Shown: positions 54,544 through 62,642 of the stretch, piece by piece
Layout: each line of letters opens with the position of its first letter
Numbering within the stretch: the stretch's first letter is position 1
Assembly: GCA_019747905.1 (NCBI GenBank)
Contig: JAIEQG010000087.1
Span: forward strand, 1-64,000
DNA from: Burkholderiales bacterium
Lineage (GTDB): Bacteria > Pseudomonadota > Gammaproteobacteria > Burkholderiales > Ga0077523
Length of the DNA stretch: 64,000 nt
Direction of reading: 5' to 3'
Notes under the pieces: model-generated
The model's database searches: none
The model's input: the letters and a program-made list of their open reading frames with translations, nothing else
What the model was told of the DNA's origin: nothing
Translations under genes and position numbers: made by a program

Positions 54544-55770
54544 TCAGGCCCTCGCCACGACGCCGGCAGGCGCCACCAGCCGGCTGTAGACCGGTTCATA
54601 GTTGGCTACGCTGCGCGCCCACGTACGCTCGCTCTCGACGTAGCGGCGCCCCTGTTCGCGGATGCGGTCCCAGTCCTGGCGCTGCTCGAGCACGCGCTCG
54701 ATGGTCGAGGCAAGCGCCGCGACATTTCCGGCAGGGAACAGGTAACCCGTCTGCCCGTCGCGGATCAGTTCGCGGTGTCCGCCTACGTCCGATGCGATCA
54801 GCACGCGCCCCTGCGCCATTGCCTCGAGCGGCTTCAGGGGCGTCACCAACTCGGTGAGGCGGATCGGCTTGCGCGGATAGACGAGAAGGTCGACCAGATC
54901 GTAGTACTGCTGCACCTCGCGCTGCGGGACGCGCCCGGTGAACACCACCCGATCCGTCAGGTTCAGTGCCTCGGTAAGGGCTTCGAGGTTCGCCTGTTGC
55001 GGCCCGCCGCCCAGCAGGAGCAGCTTCAGATCGGAGTGACCCGGGGCGAGCATACCCAGGGCTTCGATCAGGTGATCCAGGCCTTCGTAGCCATAGAACG
55101 ATCCGGCGAATCCGAGGACCGTCGCGCCCTGCAGGCCGAGGCGCGCACGCAGTTCCGGGTCCGGAGCCGATCCGAACCGGAACGTGTTGGTGTCCACCGC
55201 GTTCGGGATCACCGTGACCCGATCGCCCGGAATGCCTCGGGAAGTGATCTCCCGGCGTAGTCCTTCGCAGATGGTGGTGACATGATCCGCACGGCGCAGC
55301 GCGAAGGTCTCGAGCGCGCGCGAGATCCGGTAGCGCAAGCTCCCTTCGGTGGTGGTGCCGTGATCCACGGCGCCGTCCTCCCAGAGCGCACGGACTTCGT
55401 AAACGACGGGAACGCCGCGGCGGTGGCCGGCATAGATCGCCGGCAATGCGTTGAGGACCGGCGAGTGAGCGTGCACGACATCGGGACGGTACCGATCGAT
55501 CAGCCCGAGCAACCGACGCGTCGTCGCCATCATTTCGTCGAAGTACGCCCCGCCGGGGAGGCGCGACAGCGTTCCGGGGGTGAAGGGGGTGCGCTCGAAG
55601 GTCCAGCCGTCGACGACTTCCTGGGACACGCCGGTTGGTCCCTGGCGCGGTGTGGTGAGATGGATCGTCTGCCACCCGCGGCCGCGCTGCTCCCGCAGGA
55701 TCGCCACTGTGCGGAACGCATAACCGCTGTGCAGCGGCAACGAGTGATCGAGCACGTGCAGGATGAGCAT
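54544..55770 (-). CDS. TIGR04063-family exosortase A-associated glycosyltransferase
   Basis: A 408-aa GT4-like enzyme. HVLDHSLPLHSGYAFRT at the N-terminus is characteristic of the exosortase-linked Daro_2409-like group. VVTPLKPLEAMAQGRVLIASDVGG-type residues in the C-domain hold the donor. It starts 77 nt after the FemAB stop. Confidence 0.93.
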   Translation of the reverse strand: MLILHVLDHSLPLHSGYAFRTVAILREQRGRGWQTIHLTTPRQGPTGVSQEVVDGWTFERTPFTPGTLSRLPGGAYFDEMMATTRRLLGLIDRYRPDVVHAHSPVLNALPAIYAGHRRGVPVVYEVRALWEDGAVDHGTTTEGSLRYRISRALETFALRRADHVTTICEGLRREITSRGIPGDRVTVIPNAVDTNTFRFGSAPDPELRARLGLQGATVLGFAGSFYGYEGLDHLIEALGMLAPGHSDLKLLLLGGGPQQANLEALTEALNLTDRVVFTGRVPQREVQQYYDLVDLLVYPRKPIRLTELVTPLKPLEAMAQGRVLIASDVGGHRELIRDGQTGYLFPAGNVAALASTIERVLEQRQDWDRIREQGRRYVESERTWARSVANYEPVYSRLVAPAGVVARA

Positions 55771-55847
55771 GGGCAGGTGGCGTGGCCGGCCTCAGGCCTG
55801 GACCGATGGGCCGGGGGCGTGCGGTGGCGCCTGCAGGGTCGCGGCCG

Positions 55848-56921
55848 TCATCCCAGGTGGCGCGACAGACGTGCGCCCAGGAAATTAGCCACCGGCCGCG
55901 GCAGGCGGCGCCAGGTTTCGATCATCAACCGGTACTTCGGATTGAGCGGGTTGTTCTGCGGGATCGTTGCGCCGGCGTACAGGCTGAACTCGTAGTGCAG
56001 CGGTGTCGGCTCGAAGCCCCAGTTCTTCTTGAAGTCGAACGAACCGGTGCCCTGCTTGCTGCGGCCGTAATCGAAGACCTTCAAGCCCCGCTCGCACGCT
56101 CGCCGCATGAGCTCCCAGTACTTGAAGTCGTTGGCGGCGAGATCGCGCGCTGCGAGGGTGTCGCCGGCATAGAACGGCAGAACCTCGTCGCGGAAGTAGA
56201 ACGACAGTACCCCGGATACCGGTACACCGCCTGCATCGACCACGATCAACGCTTCACAGCGATCGCCGAAGGCCGCCTTCAGTTCCGCAAACCAGCGCTT
56301 CGGCATCGCCGGTGTGCCGTGGCGATGCACGTTGTCGGCATAGAGTGCGAAGAAGCGATCGACGGTCGCGTCGACCTCGCTCCTCAAGCCGTTCTTGATG
56401 CCCTTGCGCACCATCGCCCGCTGTTTGCGCGGAATGGCATTCATGTTCGCTTCGACGTCCGCCTCGAGGGTCTTGCGGAACGTCACGTAGAGATCCTGCG
56501 CCGGCCACGTCGGCTCGCGGCGTTCGCGATTGCGCAATTCGAGATGTGCGGCACCGGTCTGCTTCGCGAGGGCGTCCGCCGCTCGATGCAGGGCCACGAT
56601 GGCTTCGGGGTCACTGGACGCCACGCCGCCGTAGACCGCAAACGGGAGTGACGTGACGGCGTGGCCGAACAGGAGGCTCTTGACCTCCACGAGCGGCAGC
56701 ACCCCGACGATCTCCCTGTCGCGCTGCGCGAAGAGGAAATGCGCGCGGTGCCGGAAGACCTTCTCGATCAGTTCCTGCCAGGCGCTCTGGTGAAAGAACG
56801 TGGCGTCGGGACAGGACGCGACGAACGCGTCCCAGCGCTGCCGGTCGGAGGAGCGCATTCTGTGGACTTCGACCCCGACTTGGGCGAACGCCCCACCCGT
56901 TTCCGCTTGCATGTGCTTCAT
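55848..56921 (-). CDS. FemAB family XrtA/PEP-CTERM system-associated protein
   Basis: A 357-aa GNAT-fold protein of the FemAB/BioF2 type that transfers acyl or aminoacyl groups. The N-terminal FFHQSAWQELIEKVF and PLVEVKSLLFGHAVTSLPF and the C-terminal DYGRSKQGTGSFDFKKNWGF are signatures of the exosortase-associated FemAB group. ATG 56921 overlaps the deacetylase stop (ATGA). The long frame to 57665 covers the deacetylase gene and is not used. Confidence 0.93.
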   Translation of the reverse strand: MKHMQAETGGAFAQVGVEVHRMRSSDRQRWDAFVASCPDATFFHQSAWQELIEKVFRHRAHFLFAQRDREIVGVLPLVEVKSLLFGHAVTSLPFAVYGGVASSDPEAIVALHRAADALAKQTGAAHLELRNRERREPTWPAQDLYVTFRKTLEADVEANMNAIPRKQRAMVRKGIKNGLRSEVDATVDRFFALYADNVHRHGTPAMPKRWFAELKAAFGDRCEALIVVDAGGVPVSGVLSFYFRDEVLPFYAGDTLAARDLAANDFKYWELMRRACERGLKVFDYGRSKQGTGSFDFKKNWGFEPTPLHYEFSLYAGATIPQNNPLNPKYRLMIETWRRLPRPVANFLGARLSRHLG

Positions 56922-57760
56922 GCCTCGAGAAACACCTGATCCATCCGACCCCAGCGGAAATCCGACAGCAGCCGCTTCAGCTTGCCTTCGTTGCGGTGCA
57001 GGTTCACGTAGTGGCGAAAGCGCGCCTTGGCGTCGGCTTCGCGGATGCGCGGCTGCTCGGGATCGATCTCCCAGGGGTGGAAATAGAACATCGCCGGCTT
57101 CTGATCCAGACGGTTCACGCGCTGGATGAGCCATTTCGACACGGAGTAGGGAAACAGGCGGAAGTAGCCGCCGCCGCCCGTGGGTACGTTGGTGTTCATC
57201 ATGCGCGACGTGGTCACGGGGATCTCCACGAGGCCGGGCCGCACTTCGAACGGAAAGCGCGGTGCGTCGGGCATGCCGTAGTGATCGTGACGGACTGGGT
57301 AAACGCTCGAGCTGTAGCGGTAACCCGCTTCGAGCAGACAATCGAACGCCCACAGGTTGGTGTGACCGATGGAGAAGCTGGGCGCTCGATAGCCGCGCAC
57401 TTCGCGTCCGGCAATCTGCTCCAGGACCTGTTTGGCGCGGACGATGTCCTCGCGGAAATCGGCGTGCGACTGCTCTGTCGCACGATGGTGGCTGTAACCG
57501 TGACTGGCCAGCTCGTGGCCGCCGTCGACGATGCGGCGTACCACCGCGGGATAGCGTTCGGCGATCCAGCCGAGCGTGAAGAACGTCGCTTTCGCGCCAT
57601 GGTCCGAGAGCAGGCCGAGGATCACGTCGACGTTGCGCTCCACCCGGCACGGCATCGCATCCCATCGGCTGCGCTCGATGTAGGGCGCGAGCGCCGAGAC
57701 CTGGAAATAGTCTTCGACGTCGATCGTGAGCGCGTTTACGATGGGTGAGTGTTGCAGCAT
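56918..57760 (-). CDS. XrtA system polysaccharide deacetylase (DUF3473)
   Basis: A 280-aa NodB-type deacetylase with the exosortase-specific C-terminal extension. ALTIDVEDYFQVSAL carries the catalytic Asp pair, HGYSHH supplies metal ligands, and FYFHPWEIDPEQPR belongs to the DUF3473 region. It probably removes N-acetyl groups from the polysaccharide. ATG 57760 is chosen because it starts 11 nt after the wecB stop; the extended frame would overlap wecB. Confidence 0.93.
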   Translation of the reverse strand: MLQHSPIVNALTIDVEDYFQVSALAPYIERSRWDAMPCRVERNVDVILGLLSDHGAKATFFTLGWIAERYPAVVRRIVDGGHELASHGYSHHRATEQSHADFREDIVRAKQVLEQIAGREVRGYRAPSFSIGHTNLWAFDCLLEAGYRYSSSVYPVRHDHYGMPDAPRFPFEVRPGLVEIPVTTSRMMNTNVPTGGGGYFRLFPYSVSKWLIQRVNRLDQKPAMFYFHPWEIDPEQPRIREADAKARFRHYVNLHRNEGKLKRLLSDFRWGRMDQVFLEA

Positions 57761-57771
57761 GGCACGGTGGA

Positions 57772-58926
57772 TCAGTGGGTCACGCGCTGCGCGATCCACC
57801 CTGCGAGATGCTCGGCGATTCGCGGGGCTGCGTTGCCGTCCCAGAGCTCCGGCACTCGGCCGCGCTTGCCGCCGGTGGCGATCACGGCGTCCAGCTCGCG
57901 CAGGACCGCGTGGCGGTTGGTGCCGACCAGCGTGTTGGTGCCCTGCTCGATGGTGATCGGTCGCTCGGTGTTCTCGCGCAACGTCAGGCACGGGACGCCG
58001 AGCGCCGTGGTTTCTTCCTGGATGCCGCCGGAGTCCGTCAGGACGATGGTGGCGGCCGCCATCAGGCCCAGCATCTCGAGATAACCGAGTGGTTGCACGG
58101 TGACGATGCGCCCGCTGTTCAGCCGATCTGCGAGGCCGAAGCGTTCGATGTTTGCCCGGGTGCGCGGGTGCAGGGGCAGCAGCAGCGGCAGACGCCGGCT
58201 AGCGTCGACCAGGGTCTCGATCAGATCGCTCAGAGTGTCGCGCTGGTCGACGTTCGACGGCCGATGCAACGTGACGATGCCGAACTGCTGCCAGGAGGCG
58301 AGGGCGCGCTCGTCGACGCCGGCACGCGCCAGTGAGGTGGCGGCGGGCACGGCGCGTGGCTTGTGCGCGAACAACGAGTCGATCATGAGATTGCCGACGA
58401 AGTGGACGCGCTCGGCGGCGATGCCTTCACGGGCGAGATTGCCATGGGCCGTGCGCTCGGTCGTGTAGAGCAGATCCGAGATCTGGTCGGTGAGCACCCG
58501 GTTGATCTCCTCGGGCATGCGCCGATCGTTGCTCCTGAGCCCAGCCTCGACGTGCACCAGGGGTATGTCCTTCTTCACGGCGACGAGCCCGCACGCGATG
58601 GTCGAGTTGACGTCGCCCACGACCACCACGCACGACGGTCGATGCGCGTCGACGACAGGTTCGAAGCGCTTCATGATCTCGGCGGTCTGTACGGCGTGCG
58701 TGCCCGACCCGACCTCCAGATTGACGTCCGGGGTCGGGAGCTGGAGGTCGCGGAACAACTGGTCGTTCATGAAGGTGTCGTAGTGCTGTCCGGTGTGCAC
58801 GAGCAGCGCCGACGGCATGTCGGCCCGTTCGCCGAAGGCCCGGATGAGCGGCGCCATCTTCATGTAGTTGGGCCGCGCGCCCACCACGCAAAGCACCGGA
58901 CCCGCCGCGGTCTCGATCTTGCCCAT
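57772..58926 (-). CDS. wecB: UDP-N-acetylglucosamine 2-epimerase (non-hydrolysing)
   Basis: A 384-aa GT-B-fold epimerase. VVGARPNYMKMAP, TGQHYD, VGDVNSTIA, HVEAGLRSND, TLHRPSN and TDSGGIQEE are the standard WecB motifs. It interconverts UDP-GlcNAc and UDP-ManNAc in the cytosol. It probably provides ManNAc-derived donors for the EPS, or serves a wider cell role. It is located between the XrtA ATPase and deacetylase genes, with 6- and 11-nt gaps. Confidence 0.94.
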   Translation of the reverse strand: MGKIETAAGPVLCVVGARPNYMKMAPLIRAFGERADMPSALLVHTGQHYDTFMNDQLFRDLQLPTPDVNLEVGSGTHAVQTAEIMKRFEPVVDAHRPSCVVVVGDVNSTIACGLVAVKKDIPLVHVEAGLRSNDRRMPEEINRVLTDQISDLLYTTERTAHGNLAREGIAAERVHFVGNLMIDSLFAHKPRAVPAATSLARAGVDERALASWQQFGIVTLHRPSNVDQRDTLSDLIETLVDASRRLPLLLPLHPRTRANIERFGLADRLNSGRIVTVQPLGYLEMLGLMAAATIVLTDSGGIQEETTALGVPCLTLRENTERPITIEQGTNTLVGTNRHAVLRELDAVIATGGKRGRVPELWDGNAAPRIAEHLAGWIAQRVTH

Positions 58927-58932
58927 GGGCGG

Positions 58933-59958
58933 TCAGGGCTCTTGGCGAGCCGCGGGCTCGATCACGCGCACGAGGCGTCGCAGGGTATTCAGGACGACGG
59001 TGAGGGTCTTCTCGAGCCGTACGACGCGTTCGGTGAGGCGTTCGCCCTCTTCCGGAGGCGCCAGCCCGGCAGCGACCGGTTCGAGCCCTTCGGCCGGGTC
59101 GCGCGACTGGGTCGGGTCGCCGTTGCCGTGGGTATTGGCCGGCCCCAACTCGTCCTTGAGTTCTTCCGCCACCGTATTCACGTCGTCGGCCTTGATGGCG
59201 GTGGCGTCGCGCAGGAACGCCATCAGCAACAGCCGGTTGCAGACGAGGTTGATCCGCCGCGGAATGCCGGCGGTGAAGGCGAAGATGCTGTCCATCGTGC
59301 CGGCTTCGAAGGAGGGTTTCTTCTTCTTCCAACCCACGTGGACCATGCGGTGCTCGATGTACCGCTGCGTTTCCTGGCGGTCGAGCGCCCCGAGATGGTA
59401 GGAGGCGATGACCCGCTGGCGAAGTTGCTGCATGGTGGGGTGCTGCATGACCCGGCGCAGCTCGGGCTGGCCGACGAGGAAGCTTTGCAATAGCCCGCGC
59501 CCGCCCACCTGGAAATTGGAGAGCATGCGCAACTCTTCGATGGCACGGGCGGTGAGGTTCTGCGCTTCGTCGACGATCAGCAGGGCACGTTTGCGCTCCA
59601 GCGCGATGGTCTTGAGGAACTGTTCCAGATCCGACAGGAGCGAACCCTTGTCCGTGCCTTTGGATTGCAGCCCGAACGCCGCGCACACGGCGCGCACGAG
59701 ATCGTCCGCGTCGAGCATGGTGCTGACCAGATGCGCGGCGACCACCTTGGACGCATCCAGGTGGGCGAGCAGATTGCGCACGATGGTGGTCTTGCCCGCA
59801 CCCACCTCCCCGGTGATGACGATGAAGCCCTCACCCTGGTAGAGCCCGTACTCCAGATAGGCATAGGCGCGCTTGTGGATCGGACTTTCGTAGTAGAAGT
59901 CCGGATCGGGGCTCAACTTGAACGGGTTGCCGGTCAGGCCGAAGAAGGCTTCGTACAT
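58933..59958 (-). CDS. XrtA/PEP-CTERM system-associated ATPase
   Basis: A 341-aa ExeA-like AAA ATPase. The Walker A motif is GEVGAGKTT (about 49-57), Walker B is ALLIVDEAQN, and the N-terminal YEAFFGLTGNPFKLSPDP is typical of this TIGR03015-type family. It is cytosolic and probably energises or regulates EPS export. The C-terminal tail is Glu/Arg-rich and may be a coiled coil. Confidence 0.93.
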   Translation of the reverse strand: MYEAFFGLTGNPFKLSPDPDFYYESPIHKRAYAYLEYGLYQGEGFIVITGEVGAGKTTIVRNLLAHLDASKVVAAHLVSTMLDADDLVRAVCAAFGLQSKGTDKGSLLSDLEQFLKTIALERKRALLIVDEAQNLTARAIEELRMLSNFQVGGRGLLQSFLVGQPELRRVMQHPTMQQLRQRVIASYHLGALDRQETQRYIEHRMVHVGWKKKKPSFEAGTMDSIFAFTAGIPRRINLVCNRLLLMAFLRDATAIKADDVNTVAEELKDELGPANTHGNGDPTQSRDPAEGLEPVAAGLAPPEEGERLTERVVRLEKTLTVVLNTLRRLVRVIEPAARQEP

Positions 59959-59966
59959 GGCGGCCT

Positions 59967-61511
59967 CTAGAAGAAGGTGTGAGAGAGGGAGACAAGCACG
60001 GCACGTTCCCGGTAGTCGGGGAAGTTGTTGGAGTTGAACACCTGCCAGCGCAGCCCGACCGTGCCGAAGGTCTTGGGGGAGATCTGGCGTGACAGGCTTG
60101 CGTTGAAGATGGTCTGGACCGATTCGAAGGCAGGCGTGCCCGCCACCGTGGCGGCGCCTTCGGTGTAAATGCGGTTTACGCTCACGTTGGTGGTGAGCAT
60201 CGGATCGAGCTTATGTGACACGAGCACGCTGCCGCCGCGCTGGGTCACGGTGCCGAAGTTGTTGAACGGATCCACTGCGCCCGTGGCTACCGCGGCGGAG
60301 AGGGGGGAGGTCTTGCGGTAGTAAACGCTCATCGTGACCGTCGTGCGCGAGCCCTTGATCGCGACGGATGGTTCGACGCTCTCGACCAGGAGCACACGAG
60401 GCGTGAAGATCGGCGTCGGGCTTCCCAGGAGCGAACTGAAGCCGCTCTGCGCCAGAAACTGGTCGACGAATTGTTGGCGTTGAACCGGATCCGGAATCAG
60501 CGTAGCGAACAGCGCATCGAGGGATGCACGCAAGCTCGAGGTGCTGGGGTTCGTGAACTGTTGAAACTGCTGCTGGGATGTCTGGATCTGCCGGCTGCCG
60601 CGGACCGACCAGGCGGTGAAAGCCGTTCGGTAAGCGGCATCGAAGGTGTACGAATTGCCGAAGAAGCGACGCTCTACGCTGGCGCGAACGTCGGTACGCG
60701 GCGAAGGCTTCCAGTTGAAGCCGCCGCCGTAGATGGCGCCCTTCTGTTCGCTGAACACGAAGTCGTTGGACTCGTAGCCGCCCGTGGCGAACACCTGAAC
60801 GTCGGTGTCCAGGTTGGCGGTGGCGCGCAACCGGGCAAGTTGGGAGACGAAAGCGGGCTGGGTCCCGAACTTGACACTGTTGTAGTTGTAGTCGAGCGAC
60901 GGCACGATGAAGGTGCCGCTCACACCATCCCACCGCGCGATGACGGAGTTGCCCAAGGTATCGGGGCGCTCGCCGGTGCTGAAGGTCGTGTAGTTCACAT
61001 CGTCGCGGATCGAGTATTGCGAACCGCCGGGCAGGCGACCACGGACATAGGGCGAGATCCCAAGCGTCGTCGTCTCGGTGCGGTTCTGCGTCGAACTGCC
61101 GATGTCGCCGGGCTGCGGACCGAAGGGCGAGAGGAAAGTCTGGAAGATGTTCGCGCGCGCATCGACATAGAAGAAATTGTCGATGACCTCCAGATTCGCA
61201 TTGCTGAAAAGCGTGTTCCGGACCGAATTCGCGACGGTTCCACCCGTGTACCACAACAAGCTGGGCGAATAGCGAGCGTTGACCTTGAGCCGAGCACCGT
61301 CCTTGCTCAAGCCGAGAGTAGGCGTGACTATGTTCAACAGGTCCGTTTCCTTCGAGGCATCAGGTGCCAGGCGAGCATTGTCCGTGAGCGTTGAAGTACC
61401 ACTTATGGACAACGAAGGCTTCCACTCGGCGCCCTGGGCGAGCGGGCTGGCCGCGGTGCACAACACCAATGCCAGGCGCGCGGTTCGAATCCGTTTCTTC
61501 CGGCAGTCCAT
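59967..61511 (-). CDS. TIGR03016-family outer-membrane beta-barrel protein
   Basis: A 514-aa protein with an N-terminal signal peptide (about residues 1-27, ending near AQGA). It has alternating amphipathic strands throughout and a terminal Phe-Phe (LSHTFF), as expected for an outer-membrane beta-barrel. It belongs to the PEP-CTERM system-associated family whose role may be EPS secretion or anchoring. It lies between the ATPase and the tyrosine kinase. Confidence 0.93.
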   Translation of the reverse strand: MDCRKKRIRTARLALVLCTAASPLAQGAEWKPSLSISGTSTLTDNARLAPDASKETDLLNIVTPTLGLSKDGARLKVNARYSPSLLWYTGGTVANSVRNTLFSNANLEVIDNFFYVDARANIFQTFLSPFGPQPGDIGSSTQNRTETTTLGISPYVRGRLPGGSQYSIRDDVNYTTFSTGERPDTLGNSVIARWDGVSGTFIVPSLDYNYNSVKFGTQPAFVSQLARLRATANLDTDVQVFATGGYESNDFVFSEQKGAIYGGGFNWKPSPRTDVRASVERRFFGNSYTFDAAYRTAFTAWSVRGSRQIQTSQQQFQQFTNPSTSSLRASLDALFATLIPDPVQRQQFVDQFLAQSGFSSLLGSPTPIFTPRVLLVESVEPSVAIKGSRTTVTMSVYYRKTSPLSAAVATGAVDPFNNFGTVTQRGGSVLVSHKLDPMLTTNVSVNRIYTEGAATVAGTPAFESVQTIFNASLSRQISPKTFGTVGLRWQVFNSNNFPDYRERAVLVSLSHTFF

Positions 61512-61531
61512 GGAACGAGAGCCGGCCCTGG

Positions 61532-62626
61532 TCAGGAGGTGGAGGAGCCGTAGTAGTAGTAGTAGCCCGCTTCCTGGGCGGTCGTCTTGTTGAGCAGCGT
61601 CATGACGACCGGGCAGGCCTCTAGCGCATCCAGCGCCTCGAGGACCATGGATTGCGAGGTCCGCTCGGCTTCGATGACGAACACGATCTGACCCATGTAA
61701 CGGGCGAGTACTCGCGGTTCCGGAGCCGCCAGGATAGGCGGCGAATCGAAAATGAGAATGCGGTCTTCGTAGCGCGATGCGACCTCGTTCACCAGGTTTT
61801 CCATGACCTTGCTCGCCAGCAGCTCGGTCGAATGGTGGTGGCGCGTTCCCGAGGGAATGAAACTAAGGCGACCAAGGTTGGTGCGAATCAGTACGTCGCT
61901 CACGTCGAGCTTCGGATTGAGCAGGAGGTCGATCAGCCCCTTCGAAGGCGGCATGCCCATCAGCGAAGCGAGGCTGGGTCGGGTGGGATCGCCTTCCACC
62001 AGCAGGACGGTACTGTCGCGTTCCATCGCGATGCTCATGGCGAGATTCAGCGAGACGTAGCTCTTGCCTTCGCCGGGCAGCGCGCTCGTGACCATGATGC
62101 GGCGCACATTCTCGATAGGAACCGCAGACTTGCCGATGCAGTTGTTCAGCAGCGGACGCTTGGCCACCCGGAACTCGTTGGCGATGCGCGATTGCGGCAT
62201 GTCGGGGGTCAGCAATCCCCGCTCGGCAAGTCGGGTGAAGTCGATGTCGAAGCGGCGGGCACGTTGCTGGGGCGGGGTCGTCGCATCCGGATCCGCGATC
62301 GGAGCGGGCCGATCCATGTCGGCGCGGCCGGCCGCGAGGGCTTCCGGCGCTTGAAGTGCCTGGGGGGCAGGGGGCGCTGCCGGTCGCGCGTGGCGCCGTA
62401 CGATGCTGGGCAGTGCCTCGGGTTCCTTGGGGGCGGCCGGTGGTACTTCCGGAACCGGTGGCTCCTTGAGGCTGCGCATGCGCTCCGCTGCGAGCTCCAC
62501 CAGGCTCATGGACTTGTCTGGCGGCGGTGCTTCCGGTTCCGCGGGGTAGGCGAGATCGCCCGAAACTTCCTGTCCGGTCTTGCGCAATTGTTCCAGCCGC
62601 TGGGCGGCCTGTTCGATGAGGCTCAT
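61532..62626 (-). CDS. XrtA-associated tyrosine autokinase
   Basis: A 364-aa BY-kinase-like protein that lacks its own membrane part. Walker A is PGEGKSYVS, A' is VLLVEGDPTRPS, and Walker B is ILIFDSPP. A C-terminal tyrosine cluster (GYYYYYG) is the likely autophosphorylation tail. The first half is Pro/Glu-rich with two copies of an S-L-(I/V)-E-x-A-A-x-R-(L/M) motif. It partners with the chain-length protein encoded upstream to control polymer length. ATG 62626 is chosen over 62884, which would lie inside that gene. Confidence 0.93.
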   Translation of the reverse strand: MSLIEQAAQRLEQLRKTGQEVSGDLAYPAEPEAPPPDKSMSLVELAAERMRSLKEPPVPEVPPAAPKEPEALPSIVRRHARPAAPPAPQALQAPEALAAGRADMDRPAPIADPDATTPPQQRARRFDIDFTRLAERGLLTPDMPQSRIANEFRVAKRPLLNNCIGKSAVPIENVRRIMVTSALPGEGKSYVSLNLAMSIAMERDSTVLLVEGDPTRPSLASLMGMPPSKGLIDLLLNPKLDVSDVLIRTNLGRLSFIPSGTRHHHSTELLASKVMENLVNEVASRYEDRILIFDSPPILAAPEPRVLARYMGQIVFVIEAERTSQSMVLEALDALEACPVVMTLLNKTTAQEAGYYYYYGSSTS

Positions 62627-62642
62627 GTCGGAACCCTGACCT

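Noticed and set aside
56922-57665. Extension of the FemAB frame to a 605-codon protein
   Set aside because: It covers the deacetylase gene on the same strand in another frame, while a well-placed ATGA overlap start exists at 56921.
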